64,000 nucleotides of DNA from Apostichopus japonicus (GCF_037975245.1 NC_092568.1:37169001-37233000); one strand, 5' to 3'; numbered from the stretch's first letter, positions 1 through 13,530 are shown. The notes: generated by a model from the letters alone, not told the origin. A program made the numbers and translations.

Positions 1-1191
1 AAATACATCGTATGTTGTATAGGAAAGGTCAGAAATTATCATATTGGATGTCGCAAAGAAAAAGTCAGTGATAAGAGGAGGGGGATGGAGTGGGCAAGGG
101 TGGAGGTGAGGAAGACCCACAATGTTGACAAGGTTTTGTTTCAATGATGTTTGTAAATTATGTCAGTGGTTTATCATTGAATCATTGCCACATGGCATTA
201 AGAAACAATGTAAGGTAATGCCTACAATAAATCAGGGACATTTAACAGGATACTTTAGTGTTTTGAATTTTGAAGGCTCTGAAATTTGTCTCTTATAAAA
301 TATTATGGTACCTGTGTAAAAAATAATAAAAAACCTGCTATGCATCTTTCCAATTTTGCATAGCAATTTTGCGATGATGCAAAAGCTGATATGTAATTCC
401 CCCTTTTTTGTGTGTCAAGTTTATTCAGAACTTTGCAGGCAGAAGAAAAATATCGCACAAAGTTACATAACATTAGGAGCTAAATTTAAGCAAATATTGG
501 CACACAAGACCACCAATCCTTGCCTCATTTGCATAACAAAGCTTGTATTGTACAGTGGTCTCCTTCCACAGCTTCTTCATCTTTAGCACTCACAGTTGGT
601 AAAATCTGTTTCAAGGCAGTTCTCTAAGGAATTAAGGCATCCAGATTGTCACTTCATTAATATATATATAAATTAAATTGATGAAAAGTTTCCTTTTGTA
701 AGAATTGTCAAGGATACATCCTTGCCTTCCATATTTAGGTGTAAGAAGCAGGTATTGTTGTAAGGTTCAAGTCATTAGTGTATTACATTAAACATAACAA
801 GTGTTGCTATATATATTGGCCTATTCCCAACAAGACTTTAAAAGTATGTTCATCTGATGCAGATGTACATCAGACCCTGGAGTATAAGTGTTAGCCATTT
901 GCTAAAGAATGCCAGGACTCCTTTTTCCTGAATTACATCACATACATCAGTTATTGTATGCTATTATTGATAGCTGGCTAATAATAGTTGCTGATTATAA
1001 ATATGCAGAACTTTACACAAGGCTTGTGTCAGGTATCCAACTGACGATTGTTAACCGAGTTACCATTATAAGCTTAGGTTGTTAATGTCTATTGGCAGAA
1101 AATTGCCAGTGCCTTCTTTTTGTTTGTAATGGGAAAAAGGAAAATTCAAAAGCCAGACTTTTAAATGCCTGTACATAATCTACAACAGTAG
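1..1191. other. Intergenic or intronic DNA, nothing recognised
   Basis: AT-rich, with short frames only and no family match, RNA gene or tandem array visible. Confidence 0.5.
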
Positions 1192-1199
1192 GTGGAGTG

Positions 1200-1493
1200 C
1201 AGGCACGTAGCCAAAGGGGGGGGGCCAAGGGGGCAGCCGCCCCCCCCCTTGAGCATATTTTTTTAAAATTTCTTTAATGTTTTTATGATATCGCTAGTAT
1301 TTTCAAAAGAGAAAATGCTAAGATGCAACTTACAAGGCCTGGGAAGTGCCATTTCCAGCGATCTGGGAGGCATTTTCAGCCAAAATGTTCTTGTACGCTT
1401 TGCGCCAACCATGGTGGCGCTACGCTTAGAAAGTTTGCAATGCCGAATCTACAGTTTCGCCCCTCCCTTGGCAAATTCCTGGCTACGCGCCTG
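1200..1493. mobile_element. Non-autonomous hAT-type MITE with 8-bp target-site duplication
   Basis: The 294-bp element has 13-bp terminal inverted repeats, CAGGCACGTAGCC at the left and the reverse complement of CAGGCGCGTAGCC at the right, with one mismatch. It is flanked by perfect 8-bp direct repeats GTGGAGTG at 1192-1199 and 1494-1501. An 8-bp duplication with CA-G...-type short TIRs is the hAT superfamily pattern. The interior is G- and C-run rich and encodes no transposase, so an hAT transposase supplied elsewhere is inferred. Confidence 0.85.
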
Positions 1494-2429
1494 GTGGAGT
1501 GATCCCCTCTCTACCTGGTTGAAATTGTGACAAGTAAGATCTATTCCTCCCCATATACAGTAGGGGGTGGGGAGGGAGGGGATATGGGAAGGAGGGATAG
1601 GGAATTTTAACCAGGGTAAGAGCAACAATCTTGATCTGCCTCTTGTGGTTGAGTAATTCTAGTCTCTGATCTGTTTGCAAATTTGATCATTAATCATGAA
1701 TTATTTATTTGCCCGTTATCATTAGCGCAGTTTTTTTCCATGTCTTATTCAGAGTGCTAGCTTGTGTCATGTGACTGGCTGACAGGATGAGTGAATGATC
1801 TTTCGTGAAGTGAGAGTTAAATGTGTTTCAAGTGATGCCAAAGCTGAATGATTGATTGTGAATTTCGGTAATAAATATGGAATACTTAATGGTAGGCTGA
1901 TTATTTTTGCATTCCCATATATAATCCTGATTGTCTCAGAAAAGCTATTAGCATTAAAAATGTGACACAGAAAATATTAATATATGCTTGAGTTGTTTGC
2001 CTTTAGGAAAGAAAAGACCACCATAAGATTTTGTATTTGTGGTCAAATTCGACAATTCTTGTTTTACAAGCATTTAATCTTCAAACGGAATCCTTCTATA
2101 TAGACAGTACATCAATTTCCAGAACTAGTTTTTTTCTTTTCCTCTCAAAAAAGCCGGCCTAAAAGTCACAAAACGCAAATGCTGGCTTGCTGTGTAATTT
2201 ACTAGCTAGTAGGACACACCATTAATTACAGCATGCACTAAATCAAACTGTCAAAAATATCACTGGGACACATCACCACGCACACAAGAAACCGCTATAA
2301 ATGACGTTCCATTCAAGTCTCAAAGGTGACTTGTACAATATTATTGTACATACACTAATGCATGCTCATCTGGCATTGTCCACTCCATCACCTCGGCTTC
2401 TATCGGGATGTTGTTGATTAATTATCTAT

Positions 2430-2555
2430 CTACAATCTCTCCTCTGGAACTGCATCTGTAATCCCAGGTCTATTCGCCAGTTCTGTTAGGAAGAGGTCAC
2501 ACTGGTGCAAGGCGTGCATCTCGCGTACGTTCGATGACGAAGCTGTGTAGTTTGG
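2430..2555 (-). CDS. Possible terminal coding exon, unidentified
   Basis: On the minus strand a frame of 41 codons runs from a weak acceptor (cattgttag, ending at 2556) to TAG at 2432-2430. It includes VREMHALHQCDLFLTELANR and ends AVPEERL. The stretch is richer in GC and CpG than its AT-rich surroundings, which is the main hint that it is coding. I recognise no family, and upstream exons (higher coordinates) were not found. It could equally be a chance frame. Confidence 0.2.
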   Translation of the reverse strand, partial: PNYTASSSNVREMHALHQCDLFLTELANRPGITDAVPEERL

Positions 2556-3550
2556 CTAACAATGTTTCAGCTTAATATGTACAGTACACCTCGGGGTATG
2601 TTGGTTTGCGTTCTGGAAACAAACCCAAAGGTCGGACAAATTTGATTTAGAATGCTTGTTAGTAAGAAAAAAAGAGTCAGGCTCATAATAAGGAATCTGA
2701 AAGACAAATGCATATATATGTGTATCGTCTTTCTCGAGACACAGCAGTAGTTTGTGTACATGATGATGTACAGTAGTTGGTTGGCAGAGAGTCTTATATC
2801 AAGAAATCTATTATTTAAAGAGAAAAATATTGAAGGAGTTAAACATGGGGGATTAACTATAAGAGGATGTAGCAGGAAAGAGAATTATTGGCTTTCTATG
2901 TAAATGATTGATCCATTCATAGAAAGTTCCTCTGGACTTGTTACTGAGCAGTTACTACATTAAATACCTCAGCTACTGTATGTACTACTTTGCTGCAGTA
3001 CACATACCGTAGTTAATTTAAACGTTACGTTTAGAGCAGATTTGCGGTCTTACTTGTACCCGTTGCTGCACTATCATGTATGTAAATTTATTCATCATTC
3101 AGTTTGATGAGGTAATTAAAATTGCTGACGTTAATGCCGTACAGTAATACATGATGTAATACTGTATGCACAGTGTCGTGACTTCGATTCATCACGTCAA
3201 AGAATGGATCGTTTAAAAATACAAATCCCGTATTAAAGAGCTGTGCTTAAGCATTTAAACTGATTAAATTTATTCCAAATACTGTAGTCAATACATTGGT
3301 AAATGGAATCAGTGTATTCATTGGAGTGGTGTGTGTGTGTATGTATGTGATTAAAACTAAATATTTGTACCTATTTGTACATGAAAAGAGTTGGGATGAC
3401 AGATTTATCAGAATTTAATGGAAATCAGTGAATAATCAATGAACTAGAGATCCTCGAATGAATAAAAAGCTAGGATGTGTATGGTTCAGTGTCTAACAGT
3501 AATTTTTGGTTTCGATGAAATCGTAACCTATGCATTCATGCAGGCGGAGA

Positions 3551-3603
3551 GTGTGTGTATGTGTGTATGTATGTATGTATGTATGTGTGTGTGTGTGTGT
3601 GTG
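3551..3603. repeat. TG/TATG microsatellite
   Basis: A 53-bp run of gtgt and gtat units. A shorter one lies at 3327-3349. Confidence 0.9.
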
Positions 3604-3699
3604 ACGCCTGGCTTGTAAACACGGTATCTCAAGAAGGGAAGCTTGGACCAATCTAATATTTGGTGTATATGAGTACCACATTGAGTAGATGTGCCCTAT

Positions 3700-5890
3700 T
3701 TTTTGTGTTGCCTGTGAAGGTCACCAAAGGTCAGTTAGAGGCCAAAAACCAAAATATTAAAACAAGCAATAACTCCCATTGACAGAATCCGACATGGTTG
3801 ATATTTTGGGACCAGTTGTGAATGGGGTAAGGGATCATTTCAAAACATAACGGTCATGTAATCCAAGGTCAACAAAGGTCAATCAGGGGTCAAAAACTAG
3901 TATTTTTGCAATAACTTGAGAACCAAATGTCCGTGAAGGTTGGGAGTTGCGCTATTGTAATCAGGGAGTCGACCCGCATCTAGGTGACCTTTGACCTCAG
4001 GTTGACCTCCGGTGACCTTTATCAGTTTTTTGGGTTATTTGAATTTTCGTGGCCATAATCGGATCTCAAAGGTACCTTCCGATCAAAATGGTCCATAGTT
4101 GACCCCTGTGCGACCTTCGTGTGCGAAGTTATCAGAGGTCAATGTTTTTGTTTTTTAATAAGTACAGTTAGGATGGTCGCACAGACTTGTCATGTTGCTT
4201 TTTGGAATCAGCGTGTCAAACTACATCTGACTGCGAGGTCAAAAGGTCAAAGGTCAAATCTTAAAAAAATATGCTCATTTTAGGAGATACGGGGCAAAAC
4301 AAAATGGAACAAAGATAAGTTTAAAAAATTGCTGACATATGATAGAGCTTTTTGTGCTGAATATAGGAAACCAACTCCCGCTTCAATCGGACACCCAGTT
4401 CTCAAGTTATGAGGGGCCAAAGGTTGGTTTTGATACATTTCTAGCAATAACATTATGTGTGTACATTGTAGGCCAAACAAATTTTAGGACATAGTGCACC
4501 TTATCAAGAGAAACATTTTTGATAAAAACCATCAGGTCATCCAAGGTCATTCAAGGTTGATTATGTGCCAAAAACTCCCAACTTATGCTAATTTTTGCAA
4601 CAACTTCTAGTCACGAAGTCTGACATGGCTGGTAAATTAGGACAAGTTGTGAATGGAGTAGAGACACATTTTCCAAAATAACCGTGATGTGATCCAAGGT
4701 CACCAAAGGTCATTTATGGGTCAAAATGTGTTTTTTTCCCTCAATAACTTGTGAAACTACCACTGACAGGGTCCGACATGGTTGATATTTTGGGACTAGT
4801 TGTGAATGGGGTAAGGGATCATTTCAAAACATAACGGTAATATGATCCAAGGTCAGCAAAGGTCAATTAGGGGTTAAAACTAGTATTTTTGCAATAACGT
4901 GAGAACCAAATGTCCCTCAAGGTTGGGATTTTAGGACAGAGTGCACATCATCAAGGGGAAAATTTTTGATAAAAACATTAGGTCATTCAAGGTCATTCAA
5001 GGTTGAGTATGTGCAAAAAACTCCCAACTTATGCTAATTTTTGCAACAACTTCTAGTCACGAAGTCTGACATGGCTGGTATATTAGGACAAGTTGTGAAT
5101 GGAGTAGGGACACATTTTCAAAAATAACCGTGATGTGATCCAAGGTCACCAAAGGTCATTTATGGGTCAAAATGTGTTTTTTTCTCAATAACTTGTGAAA
5201 CTACCATTGACGGGTCCGACATGGTTGATATTTTGGGACTAGTTGTGAATGGGGTAAGGGATCATTTCAAAACATAACGGTAATATGGTCCAAGGTCAAC
5301 AAAGGTCAATTAGGGGTCAAAAACTAGTATTTTTGCAATAACGTGAGAACTAAATGTCCATCAAGGTTGGGATTTTAGGACAGAGTGCACATCATCAAGA
5401 GGAACATTTTTGATAAAAACCATTAGGTCATCCAAGGTCATTCAAGGTTGATTATGTGTCAAAAACTCCCAACTTTGCTAATTTTTGCAACAACTTCTAG
5501 TCACAAAGTCTGACATGGCTGGTATATTAGGACAAGTTGTGAATGAAGTAGGGACACATTTTCCAAAATAACCGTGATGTGATCCAAGGTCACCAAAGGT
5601 CATTTATGGGTCAAAATGTGTTTTTTCCCGATAACTTGTGAAACTACCACTGACAGGGTTGAGAGTTACGCTATTGTAATACAATGGTCGAACTGCATTT
5701 GGGTGACTTTGACCTCAGGTTGACCTCCAGTGACCTGTATCAGCTTCTTTCAAGTTGATTCTTTGAAGTTTCGTGGGCATATTCCAATCTAACTTGTCCA
5801 TAAGTGGACTCCTCTGCAACCCTAATGTGCGAAGTTATTAAGAGATTTGGTTTGGTTTTGTAATACTTGGTGTGTGGATTCATAACATTG
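3700..5890. repeat. AGGTCA-rich tandem array, about 445-bp period
   Basis: The marker cttctagtcac recurs at about 4604, 5050 and 5494, giving periods of 446 and 444 bp. Flanking partial units share blocks such as gacatggttgatattttggg. Every unit holds AGGTCA-type hexamers in direct repeat, repeatedly as AGGTCA-cnaa-AGGTCA (four-base spacing). At 4236-4256 three hexamers follow one another with spacers of 2 and 1. The last unit ends with the same gacctcaggttgacctcc block that closes the first partial unit near 3995. Confidence 0.8.
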
Positions 5891-6639
5891 AGTACAAGAA
5901 CCCTATTGCTTTTGATGGAGGTGTGTATAACCACGTACAGTAGACTGACCTGTGTTAGCATGTCATAGTGTTATTGTAACAGCTAGTTCTGGTTATACTA
6001 ACAAGCAGAAGTCTAGTGCATTAAAGTCATCGAAACCTCAATGCATTTTGCATTCTGGTTAATCAATATTCCACTCACGTTGTAAAAATGAACTCTATTT
6101 TGTGAAAATTACTGTAAACCAGAAAGCAAACACAAAATGCTACTTCAATACAAAGTTATTAAGCAGATTTGAATGGATACAAATTCACAGTTCTCCAGGA
6201 CCTTGAGAATGGTCTTAGATTTGGAATCAAAGAAAGTGATCATTATTTGGAATTGGTTTTTGTTCAGAAAAGGTGAACTATGGGTCCCCAATGCTAAAAT
6301 GTCACATACATTAGCACAGTATTATCATTATGTAAACAGCCAAACCTATCAAATTATTGGGACTTACATTACATAATTTTCATGATTAAATTAGTTCTAC
6401 AAGCATTATGCCAGTGTTGGGTACACTTGTTCAATTAGCAATCAGCTATGTACAGTGCTTCCTAATATGTATTTGACAACATTACTCTGTATTAACCCAT
6501 CATATCCTCAGATCTCTCATGAAGGTCTAATTGGTAGGTCAGAGATTTGGTATCAATAGTACTCTGCCTCGGGTACTTACTGTAGCAGTGATTCTATTCA
6601 GATCATCAGCTTCCTCTACCAGGTGAGGACCAATTTATT

Positions 6640-7060
6640 GCTGAACGCTTAAAGGAGCTGCATCTATGATAGCTTCCTACTTGGTTCAACTGCATACAAC
6701 CATGTAGTGAGTGACTGCATCATCATTTAAATGCTTCAAGGAGCTGGTTTTATGATAGCTTCCCGTCTGGTTCAACTGCATACAACCATGTAGTGACTGC
6801 ATCATCATTTAAATGCTTCAAGGAGCTGGTTTTATGATAGCTTCCCGTCTGGTTCAACTGTCATACAACCATGCAGTGACTGCATCATCATTTAAATGCT
6901 TCAAGGAGCTGGTTTTATGATAGCTTCCCGTCTGGGTCAACTGCATACAACCATGCCGTGACTCCATCATTTTAAATGCTTCAAGGAGCTGGTTTTATGA
7001 TAGCTTCCCGTCTGGTTCAACTGCATACAACCATGCAGTGACTGCATCATCATTTACAGA
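6640..7060. repeat. 82-bp tandem repeat, about five copies
   Basis: The marker gagctg recurs at 6655, 6741, 6823, 6906 and 6986, a period of 80-86 bp. The unit contains ttatgatagcttcccgtctg and ends with catcatcattt. The first copy is the most diverged. No coding frame is conserved across units. Confidence 0.85.
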
Positions 7061-10000
7061 AACTCATAGTTAGCCCTTCCTTCAAGAAATGATGCACTCA
7101 AATTTATGAAGCATATTTCCTTTGCAGCATGGAATAATTTATCTGGTATATTGCACAGCAAAATGCTTTGCAAAAATGGTCAAATTGCTAAACAAATGCA
7201 AACGTGTACATAGCAGTTTTTGCTCACAGGAACCATGTTGTATTTTATAAGAGAAAAAATTAGAGCTGTTAAGACTGCTTCTCAAATTGGAAGTTAAAAA
7301 CATGAAATCATTTCCTGTTAAACCAACAACTACTTATACTGTATATGTAATATAAGACATAATTCCCATAATGCACTTGTCTACAATACGGTCAGTTCAT
7401 TCCGATGAGATGGTAATCAGAGTTAGTTGAAAGATTTCATATTTGATTTGATCATGAAGGAGCTACAAACTGTCCAACTCAACCATCATCTGTAACTAGT
7501 GTACAGTGATAGATAGATTGTGAAGCTAAGAAAAAGCAAAATGAGAGGGCAGGAAAAATAGTAAATCACTTTTTCTTTGACAATATTACTCGTATAATGT
7601 ACAGGTATAAGAATCATTTTGTAGAGTTAAGATGACACCATTCATTACAGGGAATAATTGTGTATGGAGTTGCACAGCAAAATGCTAGAAAAGTGACTAA
7701 TACGGCCAGTCAAAAAGCATTAAAGCTAAGATAATATATTTTCATGTAGACGAGTTTGTTCAATCAGCTGGGAAATGCATGCATCCCAAGGCTGCTCAAA
7801 ATATAAACATTAAATTATTGCCTGTCAAGGAAACATTGATCAACACTTTCCCTTTGATGTAATTCTAATATACCTGTAGTATTTGCATATCGTCATCTGA
7901 ATTGTCTAGACATGTTCACTCTGTTGCTGGCTAAGACTTGTACATATGCGAACATATCATCGTTACACAGTGTAATGTAACCAACATCTGGTCTTGGTCT
8001 AGAAATTTTTAATACATCTTGACCAGTCTCTGGCAGTCATTTCAAATGTCATCAGATCTGTCACATGGATAGAGTCCGTACAGTACCTCTCGCACAAATG
8101 ATAAATTGCGATGCGGTTACTGTAGTTGGATCTGGTGAGGGATATATATCCCTAGAGACATACCAAGGTATCTATTATCATCTCTTAATGGTCGTCAAGG
8201 AAGAGTTAAGTGCACAGACAGTTCATATATAGAGCCGTGCCACTAGCCCATGCAGTCCACACTGTCTCATCCTAGGCATGATGAAATTGCTCCAGGTTAA
8301 ATACAAGACTTTACTTGATGAGTCATTTTGCAGCTCGGGTAATATGACCACCATCGTAGTTGAACTTAAACTGTATTGAGGGGAGTGCAGTAGTAGCAGC
8401 AGACCAATACTAATTATGTGACATGTATAAAATGTGTACTGAGTATTAATGGTACCCACACTACTATTAATACTGTTATATCAGATCATACTGATAGCAT
8501 CAGGGTGTGTTGGCCTTGATAAATTTGAAAAGAGTTGAATCGTTCAAGCATGGTGTTCAAGTCTAAAATTGTAGGTTTGTGTGGTTAGGTTCATTCTGGG
8601 AATTGATATAGGAACCATTAGACTTGTGTTTTGCAGAGTCTAAAGCCATTATCTCCAGGTGGCAAGATGAAACTTTAAAATAACCAGATTTAGGCATTTG
8701 CTAAACGTACAAGTGTTGATGTCCTGACTTGCTAAAATCAATTCTTAAGGATACCATTAAATGTATTGTAGAGATCCAGCCTTTTGTACATACTTTGTTT
8801 AGTGACCTGCTGTAGTTCAACCTAACGGATCGGATAGTTTGAAAGCATGGAGAAGATGATAAATCTTAGATAGTCATAAGTTGGAGTTATAAACCCTCTT
8901 TCTGCCTCCCCTGGAAGATTATCTGTGGTGTTAGCTTTATTATAGAAAATTACATGAGGGATAATTGATTAAAATAGAACTAAATACTCTACAATAAACA
9001 TATGCTATATTTACGTCACTCCTTTCTTACCCTATCCACAATTGTGTACTGTATCCCCAATGACCCTCTGTAAGGCTAGGCTAGTTACACTGCTGTACAA
9101 AAGTGCATCTTAGGGGAGGTAAGTGACATCGGGATTTACTTCGTTCCGCTCTTACTTGTCTCCCACTCCACAATTGCACTTTCCTATCTACCTAACTACA
9201 TAATTGGAAACGTTTTAGCCCTGCGCCTTCGCTCCCTGGCCAATGCCCACTAACTCCTCCTTCTGTATCTACCACCCCGGAAGTTACTACACATTTATTC
9301 CGCAAATTTTTGGCTTGTAGTTTATACAACTGTATTTTGCGTTTTTGGAATTCATCTTTGGATAATTCGACTGCTGAAACCTTCTTTCTTCGCTGTTCCA
9401 AGAAGCACTCATAAGTATCCTTTTATTTTCATACAATTTCAGATTGCATTTTCTCTCCCTCTGTGTGTGTTGTCCACTTCTCTGTTGTATGTTTGTTTGT
9501 TCAGGTACCGGTTGCGCGACACCTCAGTACATGACTTATAATATCTTGGAATTAAGTCAAAAAATAATCCAAACAAAACACAAAGGATATAGGCACTTTG
9601 GGTACTTCTCATAAGTACTGTAGGAAGGGCATTGACCGTAGGGGCTAGTCATAGAGGGCGCACAGTGTTAAAAGGTTACCAGTTCATTCTAGGCACAGTA
9701 AAACAAGAGTGCTAAGGTTGTGGGGATACAGGTAAGCTTGTCACTCGTAAATATCCAATCCAGTAAGTTTTGGAATCCCTCACCAGCTTGAACTTCCTTA
9801 ATTGGTCCCCAGGTATTGTTCACTTACAACAATACATGACTGTTATAATATCTTGGAATAATCCTGTCTCATAGATGTGATGTTTATTTTCTTATAATTC
9901 CATACATCATCAAAAATTTATCCGGAAAGAACTGTTTATAAATACCGCAACTAATAAGCTTTGGAGTTTTTTTGCTAGAATGTCATCACGTATCATGCAA

Positions 10001-10739
10001 GTTGTAAAGGGCATATAAGCCATATATATATGTCTGCATGTAGGGGTCGGAAATTTTTGTCTTTTTTAATGGTATTTCATAATTTATGGACTATGCTTGT
10101 TGCAGTCATCTTCATCCATCCTGAGAGCATGTTTACTTTTATTTCTCCTCCAGAAGAATTGCTAAACCTGAAAAATCTTGATCCACGAGGTATGATTTGG
10201 TGGTTTTCATACAACATTTGGCTTTGTTCTGAATGTTATTCTGCATATCTGTATGTGTTATATATTTTATTACATTACATCTCTGACCATTTATGTGTTT
10301 CGTGATTGTTCAAGTCCAGTGTGTTTTGTTGACAGTGTTAAATGTTAATTCAGTTCTTTTTCTTTCATTTTGCTTTCTCAACTTTTTGAATCATTGTAAC
10401 ATTTCACTCACAATGTTGATTTGTTGTTGTTTTTTCCAACATTCATATTACTCTTTGTTTGTTGAGCAGCCTGAGCTTGCAGTTTATTTCAGTTGAAGGA
10501 CTCAAAGGGAATTAAAAAAATAATGTGGTAGTAATGGTCATACAAAAAGGAATTATTTTGCATTTTCCCAACTTCAAAAAGACTCAAAATTTAACTGAAA
10601 TACAGTCAAAGGAAAAATAGGTTATTTGTCAGATATTTTTAGCTTTTACTATTTTTGCCGGTAGACCTAAATTCATTATAGATAAAGAGGTTGTAAAAAA
10701 GGAGCATACAGTAAATGGTACAATACAAGACAAATTTTA
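7061..10739. other. No gene recognised
   Basis: AT-rich DNA. A minus-strand frame at 9401-9192 (lysine-rich, QKRKIQLYKLQAKNLRNK) looks somewhat protein-like, but it lacks an ATG-supported or splice-supported boundary and has no family match. Two fragments with ctcttacttgtctc-type text (about 9013 and 9147) also occur near 16205 and 17636, suggesting an old dispersed repeat. Confidence 0.4.
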
Positions 10740-12290
10740 GGGTACCATGCAACACAGTGCAAATGCAAAGTAGTACAATGCAATAGAAAATCGAACAACA
10801 GAAGAGCATGTACAATTTGCATTGGTCAATAGTGTAGTACAGTAACCATGCAGTTCAATTCAAGACAATTACAGTGAAGTATAATGCAATACAAAGGATG
10901 CAGTGTGATGTAATGCAATGCAGTACAGTACAGTACATAACAATACAGTACAGTGCTATATATTACAGTACAATACAGAACAGCTCAGTACAGTACAATA
11001 TTGTACTACAATACAATGCACTAGATGCAATACAATACATTGCTATGCAATGCACAAGATACAATACAATGCTATACAATGCAATGCACTAGATGGAATG
11101 CATTAAAATGCTATACAATACAATGTACTGCAATACAATACAATGCTATACAATACATTGCTATGCATTGCACTAGATACAATACAATAAAATCCTATAC
11201 AATACAATGCACTAGTCGCAATGCAATGCTATACAATACAATGCACTAGCTGCAATGCAATGCTATACATTACTATACAATTCACTTCAATGCAATGTAA
11301 TAAAACATTACAAAACATATAGTGCAGTATATAGTGTAGTCAGTGCAACTAATACACAGTATTAGTCAGTGTATGTATCTGTAGGGATGGACAATGTGAT
11401 ACAGTGAAGTATACTGCAATACAAAGGATGCAATGTGATGCAATGCAGTACAGCACAGTACATAACAATACAGTACAGTGTTATATAATACAGAACAGTT
11501 CAGCTCAGTACAGTACAATACAATGTACTAAATATAATGTACTAGGTGCATTGCAATACAATGCTACAATGTATGCAATACAGTACAATATATATATACA
11601 ATACAATGCTATGCAATACAGTACAAAATCTATACAATGCAATGAACTAGATGCAATGTAGTACAATGCTATACAATACAATGCACTAGATGCAATGTAG
11701 TACAGTGCTATACAATACAATGCACTAGCTACAGCCTGCAATGCAATACAATACAATGTTAAGCTATACAATTCACTACAATGCAATGTGATACAATGCT
11801 ATATAATACAATGCACTAGCTGCAATGCAATGCAATTCTTTACTATTCAATTCACTACAGTACAATGCAATGCAATACAACACATTACAGAACATTTATA
11901 GTGCAGTACAATAGTGTAGCGTAAAGCAATACTGCACACTAATATACAGTATGAGTCAGTGTATGTATCTGTTGGAATAGTGTGGTGGCAGGACTATATG
12001 GATGGACAATGTGATACAGTGAAGTATACTGCAATTCAAAGGATGCAATGTGATGCAATGCAGTACAGCACACTGCATAACAAGACAGTACAATACAATG
12101 CACTAGCTGCAATGCAATACAAAGCTATACATGCAATTCACTACAATGCAATGCAATACAACACATATTACAGAACATTTATAGTGCATTACATTATAGT
12201 GAAGTGCAAAGCAATACTGCACACTAATACAAAGTATGAGTCAGTGTTTGTTTCTATAGGAATAGTGTGGTGGCAAGACTGTAGGGATGT
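10740..12290. repeat. ACAATGCA-rich satellite with three long super-units
   Basis: The stretch is made of short blocks such as tacaatacaatgcactag. Three super-units each begin cagtgaagtat, followed by aaaggatgca, at 10873, 11402 and 12017 (spacing 529 and 615). The second and third end with agtcagtgt followed by a gtgtggtggca block. Long ORFs in several frames on both strands here are by-products of the repeat. Confidence 0.85.
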
Positions 12291-12395
12291 ATTAATGGGA
12301 AAGGGAGAAGTTAGAATGGTATTTTGAAATGCAACTTTCTATTCACACCTCTTTTGTCAACAAGGTTCATTGACTAGAGCCTTATGAGGAGTTTT

Positions 12396-12480
12396 AACAT
12401 TAGCTGGTTTAGCCTTGTTCAAGGTCACATTTAACATTAACATTTAACATTAGCTGGTTTAGCCTTGTTCAAGGTATTAG
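12396..12480. repeat. Short direct duplication
   Basis: The phrase acattagctggtttagcctt followed by gttcaaggt occurs twice within 85 bp, separated by small (taacatt)n-like steps. Confidence 0.8.
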
Positions 12481-13526
12481 GGCTCGCCGTATCCATGTTC
12501 TTAGTTTGAGATCCACATGTAGTCAGGGCTTTTGGTTCATCTCACCTTCAAGTTGAAAGATCACTCACCACTGGTATATCCTCTTTTCATACCACTTCAC
12601 ATGTAACAAAAAACCCACTACATTATAAAGTTCATTCACTTAATAAAACATTCATATGTGTCACACTGCCTTCTTTAACGAACCATCAGGAGTTTGAAAA
12701 TATGAGTCTGCCTCCTGTTTGGGATATGAAGTTGACAGAAAATGGAATGTATTGAAATCATACAATTCCACATTTTTGACATTTATTGTATCATATATTT
12801 TTCAAATTTCAATAAGACATTTTAGGTTTTAGGTTAATTTTGTTTGACTGGTCAAAGTCATCACAGGTATTTCAAAACCTTGAGAAGAACAGTTCACTTT
12901 TGCAAAGCAAACATGTAACTGCAGGCGTACAACAATTTCTTTAATAGCAGATGGTGAATATTATTATAAATGACTTCAGATAGCAATTATCATCATCATT
13001 TTACTCTGCCAAGGTTTTAACATTCTGCTAATTGCATATCTCTGACTGAGATGAAAAACTTCAAAGGCTTTTTCATGGAGTCTTGCACTCGTAAGATTTA
13101 GTGCATCTTCCGAATCTCGACCAACTGTTGTATTAAGAGGAAAACACATTTCTACAGATACTGTGTGGAAATGTGAGTCGTCCTTGGAAAATTTCATCAT
13201 AGAAGACAGATTCATGAATATGTATACATCTTACATTCCACTTCTAATTTTACCACATTGTGTTTATATTTATTGTCACTTTAGTTTAAGAAATCCTATT
13301 TGTTATATATCCCTTTCCTCATTTGAGTTGAAACTTTTCAAGTGTTCACTTCTCCCCCCTCCCCCCACCCCCTCTCCCTGTCTTTTCTTTATTTATATTG
13401 TAAACCCATTTACTTTCCTTAAGGTAGTAAAGTGTCCTTACATCATATTTTCCCCCTGCCCCCTCAACCCTCTCTTTATTACCCAACTGTTCAAAATGTT
13501 ACATTGTACCAATTTTTCCAGGCCCT

Positions 13527-13530
<4 letters not shown>

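Noticed and set aside
9192-9420. Minus-strand lysine-rich frame, possibly the tail of a Myb/SANT-type transposon protein
   Set aside because: The resemblance is only compositional; no DNA-binding motif or boundaries can be seen.
12976-13215. Minus-strand frame with SARLHEKAFEVFHLSQRYAI
   Set aside because: Protein-like, but no clear acceptor or partner exon and no family recognised, so not listed as a gene.
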